Positions 1 through 12,590 of a stretch of 64,000 nucleotides of DNA are shown in pieces. The stretch spans positions 466,485-530,484 of the forward strand of contig WBMV01006537.1 of the NCBI GenBank assembly GCA_013396655.1, given 5' to 3'. The notes under the pieces are model-generated. The model ran no database searches. It was not told the origin of the DNA and worked only from the letters and a program-made list of their open reading frames with translations. Source of the DNA: Campylorhamphus procurvoides. Lineage: Eukaryota; Chordata; Aves; Passeriformes; Dendrocolaptidae. A program made the translations under genes and the position numbers. Within the stretch, counting starts at the first letter, position 1; the number at the start of each line of letters is the position of its first letter.

Positions 1-3000
1 GTTTCTCACTTCTGCCACTTTAGCCACAAATTGACTGTCTCCTCGAGGTGCAGAACTCAGTTGCTTATGGTGAAAGCAGCTGCATACCTGCCACTCAGCT
101 GCTGCCAGAAAGCCCAAATCAGAACATTACCATCTTCAAACAGACTAAACAGGAATTGCACCAGAAAACAGGAGAGAGCAGTCTAAATGGAGAAGGGCTA
201 AAGTGAGCTTTATTAACCGTCAGCAGTTGGTATTGTTGTTTACCAGTGTCTGATTTATAGATGCCAAACCGTGGCCTGTGAAATCAGCACCTGCTCAGTC
301 TTACACACACCTTGGTGGTGGAGCCGAACTGCCAACTTTTGGCATAGGCAGATACTTACTATATATGTATTTATGTTTATACATGTAGTATTTACTAGAT
401 GTAGCAAATTGTTAGAGTCATCTGTTAATGATGCATTTGTAACCCTCGGAGTCCAATTTTTGCATGTGTCTGACAACAGGATTGTATCTCTGTGTAGTAC
501 ACTTCTACTATTCTACAGTGCAGTGTGTAAGCACCCATTTTCTACACTTAGTTATGTATCTTTATATTACTTTTGGGAGAGCTGTAGCCTTCTAAACTTG
601 GGCCCATAGCAAAGATTAATGTGGTACCATCCAGAGGCTGAGTGAAATAAAATCTGTTTTCCTGAGCACTAAGCAAACACACAATAGAAGGTGATGATTC
701 CCACAAAGATCTTTCAACCTACACCAACAAGGCAGACAGCCTGCAGAGGCAGGAATGGCCTAAGCAAATCAAGTGAGCTTGAGAGTGGGAAGAAGGAGGA
801 AGTTGGTCTCACAGTTGAGTTCTTTATTGGTTAGGTTTGGGTGTTTTTTTCATTCAGAAAATAGTGATGAAATTAGTTAAGAAGAAATAAATAAAGTATA
901 TGTAAAGAGAAGGAAAGGGGGAGGCGCTGAAGGGGAAGGGAGCTGAGAGGAAGAGTACTGAGGAAAAAGGGGAATGTCAGAAATGAGGTCCAAGTGAGAC
1001 AGTAAGTTTGGAAACTGAAGCAAAGAGACGATCTGCCTAGAACAAAAAAGGTGTATACAGAGCTGTAAGAAATTGCTTAGCTACTTTGGTAGCTCTTCCT
1101 AGTAATCATCAGTTTTCCCCACGGCCAGGAAGAAGAAGAGAACGCTTGGAAGCTCAGGTCCTCAGACAGGTGAATAGGTCTCTTTGCATGCTCAGGTATT
1201 TGAAAGAACTTGGAGGGACCAGTTTCACTTCCTTCACCGCCATCCCTGCAGTCCTTGCTTTGGCAGCTGCTGCTGTCATCTGTGGTTTATCTCTGCCAGA
1301 TGTGCTCAGTGCTGATCCAGGCCTTCTCCCAGGAGTACAGCTCAGCAGCTGTTTGGTGCAGTCTTTCTCACTCTCTAAAATGTGTATAGAATTCACAGCA
1401 AGCCATGTTCAAAGCTTAATATTAATTTATTTTTTCTCTACATCAAACATTTCTTCAAGAGATATTTTTGTTGTTGCTTTTATCTGAATGACAGACAACA
1501 TTGTAGAACTAACCCACACTAAAAAGGTTCTCTGGAATAGTACTTAAAAGTGCAACACGTAATGCTTTTATATTCTTATTATTTTAAACAGAGAAGGCCC
1601 TAGAGTGAATGCAGCTTTTGCTCTCAGAAAAGAAAAAGAAAATAAACCCCCAGAAAAATTAATGTTTGCTCAGACAGTGAGATTTTGTAAATTCTATTGA
1701 CAAGGGTATTCTTTTCACAGGTAAGTGCCTTGTATACAAAAAAAGTCTAGCTTGTATATCTGTATTGATCAAAGTATACTGGCAAGCTGTTTCTTGTATA
1801 GACAAGACCTTGGAGAGTATTTGGTATGAATTCTAATTGCAAAACTGTATAGTACTTGGCACACTTCACATAATTTTCTGAGAAACAGATGTTCTACAAG
1901 TTGCTTTTTTGCCAAGTGAGAATTCTTTTCTCCTGCTGAAGTTAATGAGAACTGCAATGCTCAATCACATAAGGTCTAACACTCTTAAAGCATTTAAAAA
2001 TAAGTACTGACTGGTGGAAGGAACAACTATGTTTTCTGTCAATGCAAAAACACTGACAGAAAACATCAGAAATATTCATATTATTCTGAGTTAAGATACT
2101 GGCCTTTTGCCTATTCTATACCTCTTTGGCATTATCAAAAAAGCCTTGATTACGAGTCTGATTATTGTTTTATCAGCATTTACAGAAAATGGAAGAGTAA
2201 AACAAGTTCAAAACTCCTACAGAGATGCACAACCTTGTAAACGCACAGAGAAACATCCGATCCATAACACTGATGGTGTAAGCATTTGTAGAAAAGGCAT
2301 ATTCTCAGTGGAGAAGAACAATTCTGAGGGAGAAAAGGCAGTGGCTAATTAGGCATGCAAAAAAATGGAAGAGTTGTAAGACTGAGGTATTTCACATCTG
2401 TGGGGATGTATCCTTTGTTACACTCAACTAACTCCTGCAGTAAAATGCATAGGGTACACCTGTTCTGAAGGAAGTTTAAAGGCTTGGCTCAGTTTGGTTC
2501 AGGGAGGCATATGCAGTCTTATAAGTGTATTTGCATGGAGAAGGAGTGATGGAACCCTGAAAAAATATGCTCAAAAAGCAAAACCGCATATTTTGAACTT
2601 TGTTCTGTATGACCCAGTATTGGCAGGGAAAGGTAATAAAGGACCAAATACTAGCTTTTGCAAATGGTTGAGGGTTTTTTATGTCATTGACTTACCTGAT
2701 TCATATCAAAGACCTGGGAAAGTATGTTGAAATAGCTTTTACTTCAGATACTCAGAGACTATTTGCATGACTTTATCTCTGAGATTAAAAAGCTTTTTTT
2801 TAAATGTAAAATTAATTGGCAAATATTTATTCTGAAAACTGTTTTCCAAATGTATTAAATTTTTGCTAATATCTGTGTTAATAACAAAAATCTGTGTTAA
2901 TAATTACAAAACCTGATTATTAATAATTATAGAAATATGAGAAATTTTATTTGTTTCTGTGAATTAATTTCTTTGTGACCTCTTTTTACAGCTGCTTTTT

Positions 3001-4435
3001 TAGCAGCTTCACCTGAAAGTATCCAAGCAACTAAGCAAATTATATATAGGCACATCTTCAGGACTATTTAGTCATCCTGTGTAACTATTTTTTGCAATTT
3101 TAACTTCTGATGCTTTCTCCTTAACTACTGAAGTGTCTAAATGCCCTAATGAAAGCTGCAAATCCTCCTCATATGTTGAAAATAAGGCCTCAGATATGTT
3201 CAGTAAACAAAGACTCAGCCTTGAAAACTTTGCCTGTATTGCTTGGATTGGCAGCCACGTGTAGAAATAAAAAGGATATTGGATTCAAGAAGCACTATTT
3301 TTAAGTTGAAATAAGGAAAAATTGAAAGCTAGTTTCACTTTGATTAAATAAATGAAGGAAGTGATTTCTTAATTTGCAGTTTTCCCATTGCTGTATGACA
3401 GATTGCAAACAAATACGCCTGGTGAGTCCTGTTGCAGAAACACGAAAAAATCTGGACAGCTTCATTAACTTCAGACCTTGGCAGATTCACATCTTACCTG
3501 TATTAATAGAAAATTACCTTTCTGTGTCATTTTAGAAAATTGATGTATGTCCTTTGCAAATTATACTGTTTCAATAATGATTTTAAAGTATTGATTTATT
3601 AAGAGGCCCATTTATGCAAGATAGTGACATCTATGAAATATTTTTCAAAGTTCAATAGATCCTTAAAATTGGGCTTTCTTTTTGTAGCTAATTTTTACTA
3701 ACATGGGCTCTTTGTGAATCTTTTTTGCTGTCCATTCCATAAAGTCTTAATTTGCAGTCTCTCCCACCCTGTTTTCAAAAGGTTCTAGTACAGCATTTTC
3801 TGGGCAGCAAAAAAGGAGTTCCAGACTTTCAGAAGATGCTGTGCAGTAAGCAGGTTTTCTTGATGAAAACATCTGTAGTGCTATTTTGCCTGCATGCAAA
3901 CAGAACCCAACATGGATACTGTGGACACCCAGGGCTGAGAGGTTGTTGGGTTTGTTTGCTGATGTAAGTCCATCGCATACAGAATTTAAACTAGACCGTA
4001 ACTGAAAATCCAAAAGTTAAACAATATCCAGTGTATCAGCTAAAATACCAGCTCCCCTCTAACTGCTACAGAAAGAATACAGGTGGAGAGTGAAATCTTT
4101 CCATACTTATGAAATTTATAGAGAGTTCCACTCTAGAAAGAGAACGACCGTCTTGATAGTAAGAATATTCTAATTCAAATTTCAGAACATATAATGTTTA
4201 TTTCCCTTTGAAGGCCAGACATGAAACCTTTCTGTGATCACTGCCGTTGTTACTTCATGGCAAAGGCATAGTCTTTTTGCCTTATTCTCTGGGCTATGTG
4301 TTTAGCTTTAGAAAGCAGGAGAGTAAAAGCAAATGAGAAATAAATTCCTCTTAAAAAAAAAAACCTTCACACAGACTTGTGGGTGGGAAGATATCAAGAA
4401 ATTGTTCATTGTGTTTGCAATTTCTTTCCTTTCAG
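1..4435 (+). other. OPRM1: OPRM1 intron 3 (3' part)
   Basis: This stretch precedes the last OPRM1 coding exon and ends in a good acceptor (pyrimidine-rich tract then TTTCAG at 4430-4435). No exon-3-like open frame of the receptor (TM4-TM7, about 170 codons) is present, so exons 1-3 lie to the left. The sequence is AT-rich, with no recognised transposon and only short chance reading frames. The one clear structure is a 13-bp inverted repeat at 2029-2066. Confidence 0.8.
2029..2066. repeat. Perfect 13-bp inverted repeat with 12-nt loop
   Basis: The left arm ATGTTTTCTGTCA (2029-2041) and right arm TGACAGAAAACAT (2054-2066) are exact reverse complements separated by 12 nt. It lies in OPRM1 intron 3 and would form a hairpin in either transcript strand. 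No known element is recognised. Confidence 0.9.
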
Positions 4436-4474
4436 TTGGAACTTCAAGAAGCTGAAACCACTCCACTGCCGTGA
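4436..4474 (+). CDS. OPRM1: OPRM1 terminal coding exon (exon 4), mu-opioid receptor C-terminal tail
   Basis: The exon follows a strong acceptor (pyrimidine tract, TTTCAG at 4430-4435) and reads LELQEAETTPLP then TGA. The mammalian MOR-1 exon 4 also encodes exactly 12 residues, ending EAETAPLP, and also begins in phase 0. The product is a Gi/o-coupled seven-transmembrane receptor at the plasma membrane. This exon supplies only the end of the cytoplasmic tail. The Thr corresponding to mammalian Thr394, linked to agonist-induced desensitisation and down-regulation, is kept and is followed by a second Thr where mammals have Ala. The rest of the receptor is outside the window. The call rests on a short peptide, but length, phase, splice site, stop and synteny with IPCEF1 all agree. 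Confidence 0.9.
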   Translation: MELQEAETTPLP

Positions 4475-6840
4475 CAGGGTCTCCTGCTGCATGGTTCTCA
4501 GAGCACGCCAGTGCCACAGTGTATCTGGGCAGTATGCTATGGGAACATGTAAGATATACTCTCCCTCAAAAAATTACCACAGAGGAAAGTGCCTGCTTTT
4601 CCAGTCTGTCAAAAATTGCTTCTGCAGCATACCTACATTGCACATAACAGAAGCATGAAATATAACAGCAAGCAAAGCCAAGAGATATGGGGGGTTCCCA
4701 GGCTCCAGTGTGCAAAGCAGTCGTGTTTGCCAGGAATACGTACATGAGTCTAAAACAAAGTACTGTACCTGTAGCAATCTGACATGCTCTTGGTAAGTTA
4801 CAGTGGTGTTAAAACAGGTTAGAAACAAAAATTCAGAGGCTGGACAACTTAGTTTGAAAAATGAAGGTGAGCTTTTAATGATGGGAAATAATGGGATATG
4901 AAGTTGTAATACTGTTGGGTACGCTCTATTTACTCTTAAAATTTGTAGAAGTGTTTTCTGTTTGGGTTGTTTCCATGCTGAAGTTTAACAAGGTTATCTA
5001 CAACAACACATTTGCAGTTTAAGAGGTCTTCTCTTATAAGGATTGCATGTTATGCAAATTTAAAGGAAAATACTTCTTTCAGTGAACACTTAACAAAAAA
5101 ACTCCAAAACTTCAAGCTTCACCTTCTGCTTGTTTCTCATGTAAAAAAGAGTACTTTAAAACAATGAGCTATCGTTTTTCTAAAAGAGATGAGTAAACGA
5201 AAGTATTCTGTGTTATTGTCAAATGATCCCCAAAACAGCACATGCTGACATAAATTCTTCTGTGAATAGAAATGTAGTTATAAGCCTGTCACAGCTTGCA
5301 CAGGCTGATGATGTCTTCTCCTTCAAGTAGTTTCTCAAATTTCAGTTGCTCTGTCAGCAACATTTTCAATCTGTAAGTCATCAACAGCTCCTGTGTGAAG
5401 CGCTTGGAGCGGTTAATGCATTAGTCCTTTTTTAAAAAATAAAAAAAAAGTTACATTTTGCTAGATATCTATTTTTTCTTAACCAAACCCATAATATGTT
5501 TGCTTTTCTAACTACTGTAATACAATCTGCGTCTACATTTTGTATTAGCTGCTAAAACACATTAAGATTTCAGGAGGGAACATTGTACTGCAGTAAATGC
5601 CTCTTTAGCTGTTTTCTAGTATGAAAAATAGAAATACCTGTGTAGATAATTTGTTGTGCAATGATATTTTCTAGACATTGTTCATTATTTGCTTTGTAAA
5701 TAAATCATTAGTAGATAACCAGGGGAGAATGTACTTTGGTGAATTTAAGTGTATTCTAAAATACAGCTCTATGGAACAGCATTTTTTTGTCTTTTTATTT
5801 CTGCAGTCAAAATGTATTTCTTATTTTCATTGTCAAAATCTATGTAACAATAAGCTTTTAATGTGAAATTGTTTGTTTCTGCCATAGATTGCACAATAAA
5901 TATTGAAGGCCAAATACTTGCAAGTTGTAAATGAAGGGATTATTTGAGTTTCATCATTCTGTTGCAGCTAAATATTTAGTCCATATATATCAGAATATAA
6001 ACTAGATACAACATAAGTACCCTAATTTTCTTCCCTTTTGTTGAAAATTCCACTGTACTGTCACATAGATTTAATGTTTCATTTTGTTTTAGTTTAGCTG
6101 TATCACCTCATAGTCATCATTAAAGTTTAAATCAGTCATCACCATTCTGAGGTTTTGCATTTAATTTTTAAACGGCACAAGGCAGACACCTGGAAGAAAC
6201 TGACAAATTGTTTTGCACCACACAACGGCATTATTTACATAAGAAAACCAATATAAAATACACTAGAGATGTATACAGACTAACATCATATGCCATCATT
6301 ACTATCTGATGGGCTTGAAGCAATCTGACATGCTCACATACAATACACAAACAACCACACAATTTAAAAATATTGAATGACTATTTGAAAAGTCTTAACA
6401 GATAGATAAAAAACATGTTTAAGTACACTTAAAATCATAGATTTTAATCATAGTCACAAAATTAATGTAATGAATTGAAATCATTATTTCTTCTCTACTT
6501 AGAATGGAATGAAGCACACAGGCAAAATACTGTGACTTGCAAACAGGCAGACAAATAATTTAAAGATATTTTCTATTTCTGCTGCCCAACAATTAATTGA
6601 GCAATCTGACTATAAATATTTTTAACAGTAGTAATGTTGTAGCCTTGATGGTTTAAGGATATAAGAAAACAAATTTTATTAGCAGAGCATTAGTGAAAAA
6701 TAACAAAAATGTCTTTTGTTTTCCCAGAAGGCTTCAATGTTCATTGATAGTGCTTTACAGTAAGTAGTGTATTATTACATGACTTTTGTATCTGCTTTGT
6801 GAATCTTTAATAAAAGTGATTGTGTTTCTTGTATATTTGC
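4475..6840 (+). other. OPRM1: Probable OPRM1 3' UTR
   Basis: The region follows the OPRM1 stop codon. It is AT-rich with no splice-bounded reading frame or transposon. Candidate AATAAA signals on the + strand are at 5699-5704, 5895-5900 and 6809-6814. The last is followed by a GT-rich stretch (gtgattgtgtttcttgt) and is the best-placed distal site. A 17-nt word occurs twice (4773-4789 and 6319-6335). The true end is inferred; mammalian OPRM1 3' UTRs are very long. Confidence 0.5.
6809..6814 (+). terminator. Candidate polyadenylation signal AATAAA for OPRM1
   Basis: A canonical hexamer lies about 2.3 kb after the OPRM1 stop, with a T/GT-rich downstream element within 30 nt. Upstream hexamers at 5699 and 5895 could be proximal sites. 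This is inference only; no transcript evidence is available. Confidence 0.4.
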
Positions 6841-8764
6841 AACATACTGTATTCAAGTACATGCCAATTAACATGTTATGCCATATATTAGTAGCTTAGC
6901 TTTAAAAAATGCCATGTGATTAACCAATACCAACACAACTGTCCCAGAGGTTCTCAGGTTAGTTACCTGACTGCATTAAACAGTATGTTACATGTTTATT
7001 TAAAAAAGAGGAAATCCCAATAACTTAGTATTTAAAAAAATAATATTCTGGGCAGTATTTCAATTTGATCCAAACCAGACATGTCCCTCCTGTACTGAAG
7101 ACTCACTGTAGATGCTCATCTCCTGGAGATGGCCAGCACAGGAGCCTGTCCATGTTAACAGAAAGACAGGATGAGCAGAGGAAAAACTTTCCTTTTTCAT
7201 CTTCTGGCACATGGAGGCTTCCCAGGCCTATTAAATTAAACAGCCTGAGTACATTCCCAGGCATTGGGACAAGCTTGCCTATACTGCTAATCCCAGCATC
7301 AGGGTAGAGCTTGGCATTATTGCCTGGCTCCCTGCTGACCTGTATGCTCCTAGGCAATTTTGGAGGCAAAAAGAATTTCCTGACTTAAAGGCAGTTTTGC
7401 CCCAGTGGGTTTCTGAGCCCTAACAATGTTACCAGGCACATTTTCTCTATTGCTGCAGAAGTACTCATAATTTTTAAGAGATTTCGGTGAGTTTTTCTTT
7501 ATGGAGTGACAGGCAGAATTCCTCAATCTATAAATTGATTGGATTTGCTACCTGAAACATGCTCTAGCAAGGAGCCCCATGTTTGTGTTGTAGTGAAATG
7601 TTCCTGTCTTGTTTATTTTTAAAAGTTTGGTCAGATATTCTGGTTAGGCATAACTCTTTCTTANGAGCAAGATGGTATCAACATGACTATTCAGTAAAGA
7701 ATGATCCTATTTTTCTTCTCTTCTTCATACCAGTCATGCTTTCACAGATTTTATTGTATAACTCTTCCATTTTTTTTATTTCCCAGCATGCTTATTGCCA
7801 TTTTGAACACTCTTGAGCATGCATGTTTTAAGGGGATTACCTACAATGACTCTTAAGATCTTTTGCCTGATCAGTCTAAGCTAGTTTTTTTACCCAGACG
7901 GTACGTATGTAGTTGAGATCTTTTTTCTCCATGCACACACATTTTGTATATATCAACTTTGCATGCTATCCGTCACTTTGCCCAGCCATCCAATACCATG
8001 AGCTCTTTGTCATATATGGCCTAGCTTTGTTTCAAATATGTGTTTTTATAAGCATTGCTATTTCACTGCATGCCCCTCTTACCATGGAACGTATGACAAA
8101 ATGATACAGCAACTTTCTGGAAATCACTGGAAACTTCCACTTATTTATTCCTACTGTTTGTTTCTTACCTATCATTCAGTTATTAATTCATGAAGGGATT
8201 TTTTTCCTTTATATCATTATATACCTGTTTCTTTAAAAGCCTTTGGTGAGGTACAGCATCCAACAAATTTTTCAGAAGTGATGTGCTCTGTATCTCAGTT
8301 GGATCACTTTTTTACATGTGATCACCAGCTCCTGCAGTGATCTCTGAAATTCTTAGTTCTTCATTCTATCATACTTGCCACCTGTGTGTCCCTTCTGCTC
8401 TTTCAGCTACCTAGTTTACTGAAAAGTCAGAATTGCCTGTCTGTAGATCCCCTTTCCTCAGTCTCTTCCCTTTTTAGGAAGGCTTTTGCTCTTCTAATTT
8501 TGATCTGATTGACAACTAACATTCAGACTAGAGTTAGACCTTTGCTTCTTAGCCTCTGCCCACCCTAGATCTATTCTACTGTTACTTTTTTTTTACAGAC
8601 AAAAATCGTCACTTTTGTCTCTGATACCCTTAAATGTAATGTGGTGTTTCTTTCTAGACCCAGCGCTACTGCAGGCTCATCAGCTCTTAGTTACATGAGT
8701 TATCCCTAAGTAGACAGAGGCAGAATACTGCTTCAAAGACCATAAATATTCTTCAAAGCTTTTT
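6841..8764. other. Intergenic region between OPRM1 and IPCEF1 (proximal part)
   Basis: AT-rich unique-looking DNA without a recognisable gene or transposon. A stretch at about 7065-7400 is richer in GC and open on the minus strand for 88 codons, but it matches nothing I recognise. A single ambiguous base (N) is at 7664. Confidence 0.5.
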
Positions 8765-9985
8765 TCTCAGTTCCAGTGTTTCACTACCCTCCTTGTAAAA
8801 AATTACTTTCTTATATCAAGTCAAACTAAATCTGGTCCACTGTCTTTTAGTTGAAAATCATTATGCCTTGTGCTATTGCAACAGGCCCTGCTAAAAAGAT
8901 CATCCTGTCTTTCTTATAGGCCCCCTTCAAGTACTGGAAGGCTGCTATAATGTCTACCCCAGCTATTCCAGGCTGAACAACTCCAGCTCTCTCAGCCTGT
9001 CTTCATAGAAGTGGTGCTCCAACCCTCTGATAATTGTCATAGCTTCCTCTGGACTCGTTCCAATAGGTCAATATCTTTTCTTTGCTGAGGATCCCAGACC
9101 TGAATGCAGTACTCCACGTGAGGTCTCACAAGAGCAGAGCAGAGGGGCAGAATCACCTCTCTCAACCTGCTGGCCATGCTGTTTTTGATGCAGCCCGGTT
9201 GGCTCATGTCCAGTTTTTCATCCACCAACACCTCAAGTCCTTTTCAACAGTGCTGCTCTCAATCCATTCATCCCCCAGTCTGATGGGTTCCTCCAACCCC
9301 TGTGCAGGATGTTACATTTGGCCTTGTTGGACTTCATGAAATTCCCATGATCCACTTCTCAAATTTGTCCAGGTGCCTCTGGGTGGCATCCCATCCTTCA
9401 GGTGTGTCAATACACCACTAATCTTGGTGTGGTCAGCAAGCTTGCTGAGGGTGCACTCAATCCCACTCTCTATGAGTGTGAAGAATGCATTAAATAGCAC
9501 TGATCCCAGCATGGAGTGCTGAAGGACACTTTATCACTGCTGTCATCTGGACACTGAGCCTTAGACCTTTGGGTCTAAGGCCTCTTCGGGTGTGACTGTC
9601 CAACCAATTTCTCATCTACAGAGCACCCCACCCATCAACATCGGCCCAATTTAGAGAGAAGGATATTGCGGGGGACCTTGCCAAATGCCAAGGTTGGTCA
9701 GGCAGGATTTGCCCCTGTTGAAGCTGTTCTGGCTGTCCTGAATCAAATATCTTCCTCCATGTGCCTTGACATATGTTCTGGGAGGATCCATTTTGTGATG
9801 TTCCCAGGCACAGACAGGTGGCTGACAGGTTGGTAGTTCCCAGGGGCCTCATTTTTACCCTTTTTAAAGACAGATGTAATGTCTCCCCTTTTTCAGTTAC
9901 CTGGAACTTCACCTGACTGCCATGACTTTTCAAATATCTTGGAGTGTGTCTTGGCAGCTACATCAGCCAATTCCCTATATCCTTT
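8765..9985 (-). mobile_element. CR1 LINE fragment, minus orientation
   Basis: Read on the minus strand, this is decayed CR1 ORF2. The 9616-9985 part matches the reverse-transcriptase N-terminal side (a proline-asparagine turn near a GDWK-like stretch). The 9037-9231 part gives the typical late-RT segment ([20 protein letters not shown]). There are many stops and frameshifts. Around 9690 roughly 100 bp of the usual CR1 sequence seems missing, and the low-coordinate end stops before the usual octamer tail, so both ends look truncated. Non-functional. Confidence 0.9.
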
Positions 9986-10330
9986 CAGGAGGGTCTGTGT
10001 AAGGGAAGAGGAAAGTTGAAGAGATTTCCTGCTTAAATGAACGCCTCTGACACAGGTGTTCCATCCTGGAGTTAAAAATTGCCCACTGCAGAGATAGACT
10101 CCACGAACCCAATTCTCCTTTTGTGACTTTGTCTCTCCTGAAGCCAGAATACAGCTGACTGCAGTTGCAGATACCTGAGCAGAAGGAATACACAGCTGAG
10201 TTGTCTGAGCCGGCTTGTGCGAGTTCCCTCATCTAAGAAAGGGAGGGATGAGCTCAACAGCTGAACTCCCTGTCTTTCTGGCTTTGTTGTTATTAAAGTT
10301 AAGGCAGCCTGAGTAGGCTTACTGTGCTAC
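9986..10330. other. Unassigned segment abutting the CR1 5' breakpoint
   Basis: CR1 similarity stops at about 9985. The adjoining 340 bp are less AT-rich than the flanks and have overlapping minus-strand frames of 85 and 61 codons. They resemble no element I can name. This could be an older insertion, a more diverged CR1 5' part or unique sequence. Confidence 0.3.
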
Positions 10331-12305
10331 AGGCATATGACTCTCCTTTTGAGTAACATGAGGTTACTTTAGACATCTGCATCAGGTCCTTCCACATCTC
10401 CAAATTAACAAAAAAATAGGGCACTACTGGCAGATTGTGTCATGGGCAAAACAGTCCTGCCTAATTCTTGCCAATTAACACAAAGTGTTCATAAGGATTC
10501 AGGTAATCAGGAAAAACTCTGGGGATCAGCTATGTGCCAACTGCAGTGGTGAAAATACTACTTTGTTGGCCTCAGGTGGGTCTCTGTCCCAGTGTGGGTT
10601 GCCTGCAAACACAGTCCCTAGGTGTCCCTGTTCTTCTTCCTACTTATTTTCCACTGGGTTTGGTGTGGGTACTTTTATTTTTTTTTTTACCAAAGAAGGT
10701 TTCTATATAGGGTCACTGTTTTTCCAAATTTACACAAAAGAAGATTAGCTGTGTTTTTCCAAAGATCATTCAATGATCTTTTTCCAGTGACTTCCGAGTT
10801 ACTTGGTTTTCTCGAAACTATGTTAAGATCACATTATCTTGAAAACCTTTTACTACAAAGTAACTGAAAGACTATCTTTCAGTTCTTGCTTTGTATCAAA
10901 CATTTGCTTCATCATATAGGATCAAATTGATAACTTTTTGACAGGATTATTAACTGATCAGAAAATGTATCATCTAGGAATTGCCAATACTGGAATCTCT
11001 GAACTAGGTGATAATAGCAACACTTTACCTTCTACTGGTATCCAATTTCTAATTTGGCCAGCTGCTTTTTCACTTGATGTTTTTAATTTTTTTTCCTGAT
11101 TAGTGCTTCTATGTATTACATTTTAGCAAATAAAATTAAGGCAAAAGTGCTTGTCCTTTCATATATTTTTGACTGAATTTTTTACCAGACACAGGATCAT
11201 ATTCTTCTCTTTTTAGTTCCCCCCACACGTAGATTTCTAACAACTAATATTTTCTTTTGAATTTCTCAAAGAAAGGATCTATTTGTGAATAAGGTGCAAT
11301 TTAGTTCAGGATAATCTGAATTCTCTCTCACTTAGGAAGTCAGTGAATATGCATATTTGCTTGATTTACTCATAGTGCAGGGATGATACAGACTGTTCAA
11401 ATTTAATTACTTTTTTTGTATTCTTTCATTGGAATATTTTCCCGTATCTGATGTTTCAGAGAACAGAAGACAAAAGAACAGGGCACAGGGCAGGCTCAAG
11501 GCATACACTATTCATATGTAAGTGATGCATCACTTTGGTGTTCCTGCACATCAGTTTACTGTCAGTCTCTTTCTGTAAATACTTTATTTTTCTCTTGTAA
11601 TGCTGTCAGTATGCAGCATCAGAAGAACTCATTCTTCAATGCGTTGAGTCAGAGGGATAAATACAGCCTGATGGATCCAAATGTGATAGAGGGTCTGATG
11701 ATAAGGCAGACAAAACTTCTTGCTCTGAAAGATTTAAAAATCAATATTGCTCCCATGTATCATAATGCAATTACATAAAAGCAGAGAATGGTAGCATCAT
11801 AACACTGACTAAAACAAAAGTTATTATACAATGCTTATGAGTTGTGGTTTTTTTCTTAAAGAGAGGATCAGACCATATCAAAGCATCAGCTTATGATGGA
11901 TCAGAATTTCATACTTTGACATTAATTCTTAGCAATAAAGATGAGTATCATGACCAGAGGAACCCCAAATAGGAGGTTTCCCATTGGTGTTGCTAGTAAC
12001 TGTAACATCCTTCTGTGCTGATAGTCTCTGATTTAATGCAGTTCATTACAGAGAAACAGAAGACTAATTTTTTTTAAGCATTTGATAGAGCATTTATGTT
12101 GCCTTTTATATAACCTTCATTATCTCTGTCATTTGGATTTTGGATATGAGATAATTGTAAGAAAGGTTTTCCTCTTTCCTAAGAAAACCATGCATTAGAG
12201 ATGGCAGAGAAACCCCATGCTAACTGTATGATAGTAGAGGTAGCAGCAGAATAACACATGTACTGTCACACCACCTGTGCTTCTGTCTACTGGTTGAGCT
12301 GAAGT
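10331..12305. other. Intergenic AT-rich DNA
   Basis: Nothing recognisable: no conserved coding exon, RNA gene or transposon is seen. Short open frames at 10485-10867 are T-rich (Phe runs) and look like composition effects. Confidence 0.5.
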
Positions 12306-12590
12306 AGAATCACAGAATCATTGAATCATTAAGGTTTAAAAAGACCTTTAAGATCATTGAGTCCAACCATTAACCCTGTACTGCCAGGTCCATCACTAAA
12401 CCATGTCCCTAAAGGCCACATCTACACATCTTCTAAATACCTCCAGGAATCAGGACTCCACCACTTCCCTGGGCAGCTTGTTCCAGGCTTGACAAGCCTT
12501 TCCATGAAGAAATTTTTCCTAATATCCAATCTAAACCTTTCCTGGCACAAGTTGAGGCCATTTCCTCTCATCCCATCACTTGTTAATATT
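12306..12590 (-). mobile_element. CR1 LINE 3' fragment, minus orientation
   Basis: The low-coordinate end begins with the complement of CR1 terminal octamers (two ATGATTC-like units). It continues with the conserved CR1 3' segment, including the complement of 'gtggagtc...ccctggaggt' and of the 'ggaaaaatttcttcatgg' block. About 285 bp of a 5'-truncated insertion; non-coding. Confidence 0.92.

Noticed and set aside
1086..1487. 133-codon + strand open frame in OPRM1 intron 3, with an internal GTGAAT near 1170
   Set aside because: No homology recognised, no convincing acceptor, and the hydrophobic stretch fits composition; not supported as an alternative OPRM1 exon.
4377..4658. 93-codon frame overlapping the OPRM1 terminal exon
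   Set aside because: It is in a different frame from the conserved 12-residue tail and runs across the acceptor; a shadow frame.
9037..9231. Reverse-transcriptase-like frames here and at 31661-32218
   Set aside because: They are remnants of CR1 ORF2 with stops and frameshifts, not host genes.
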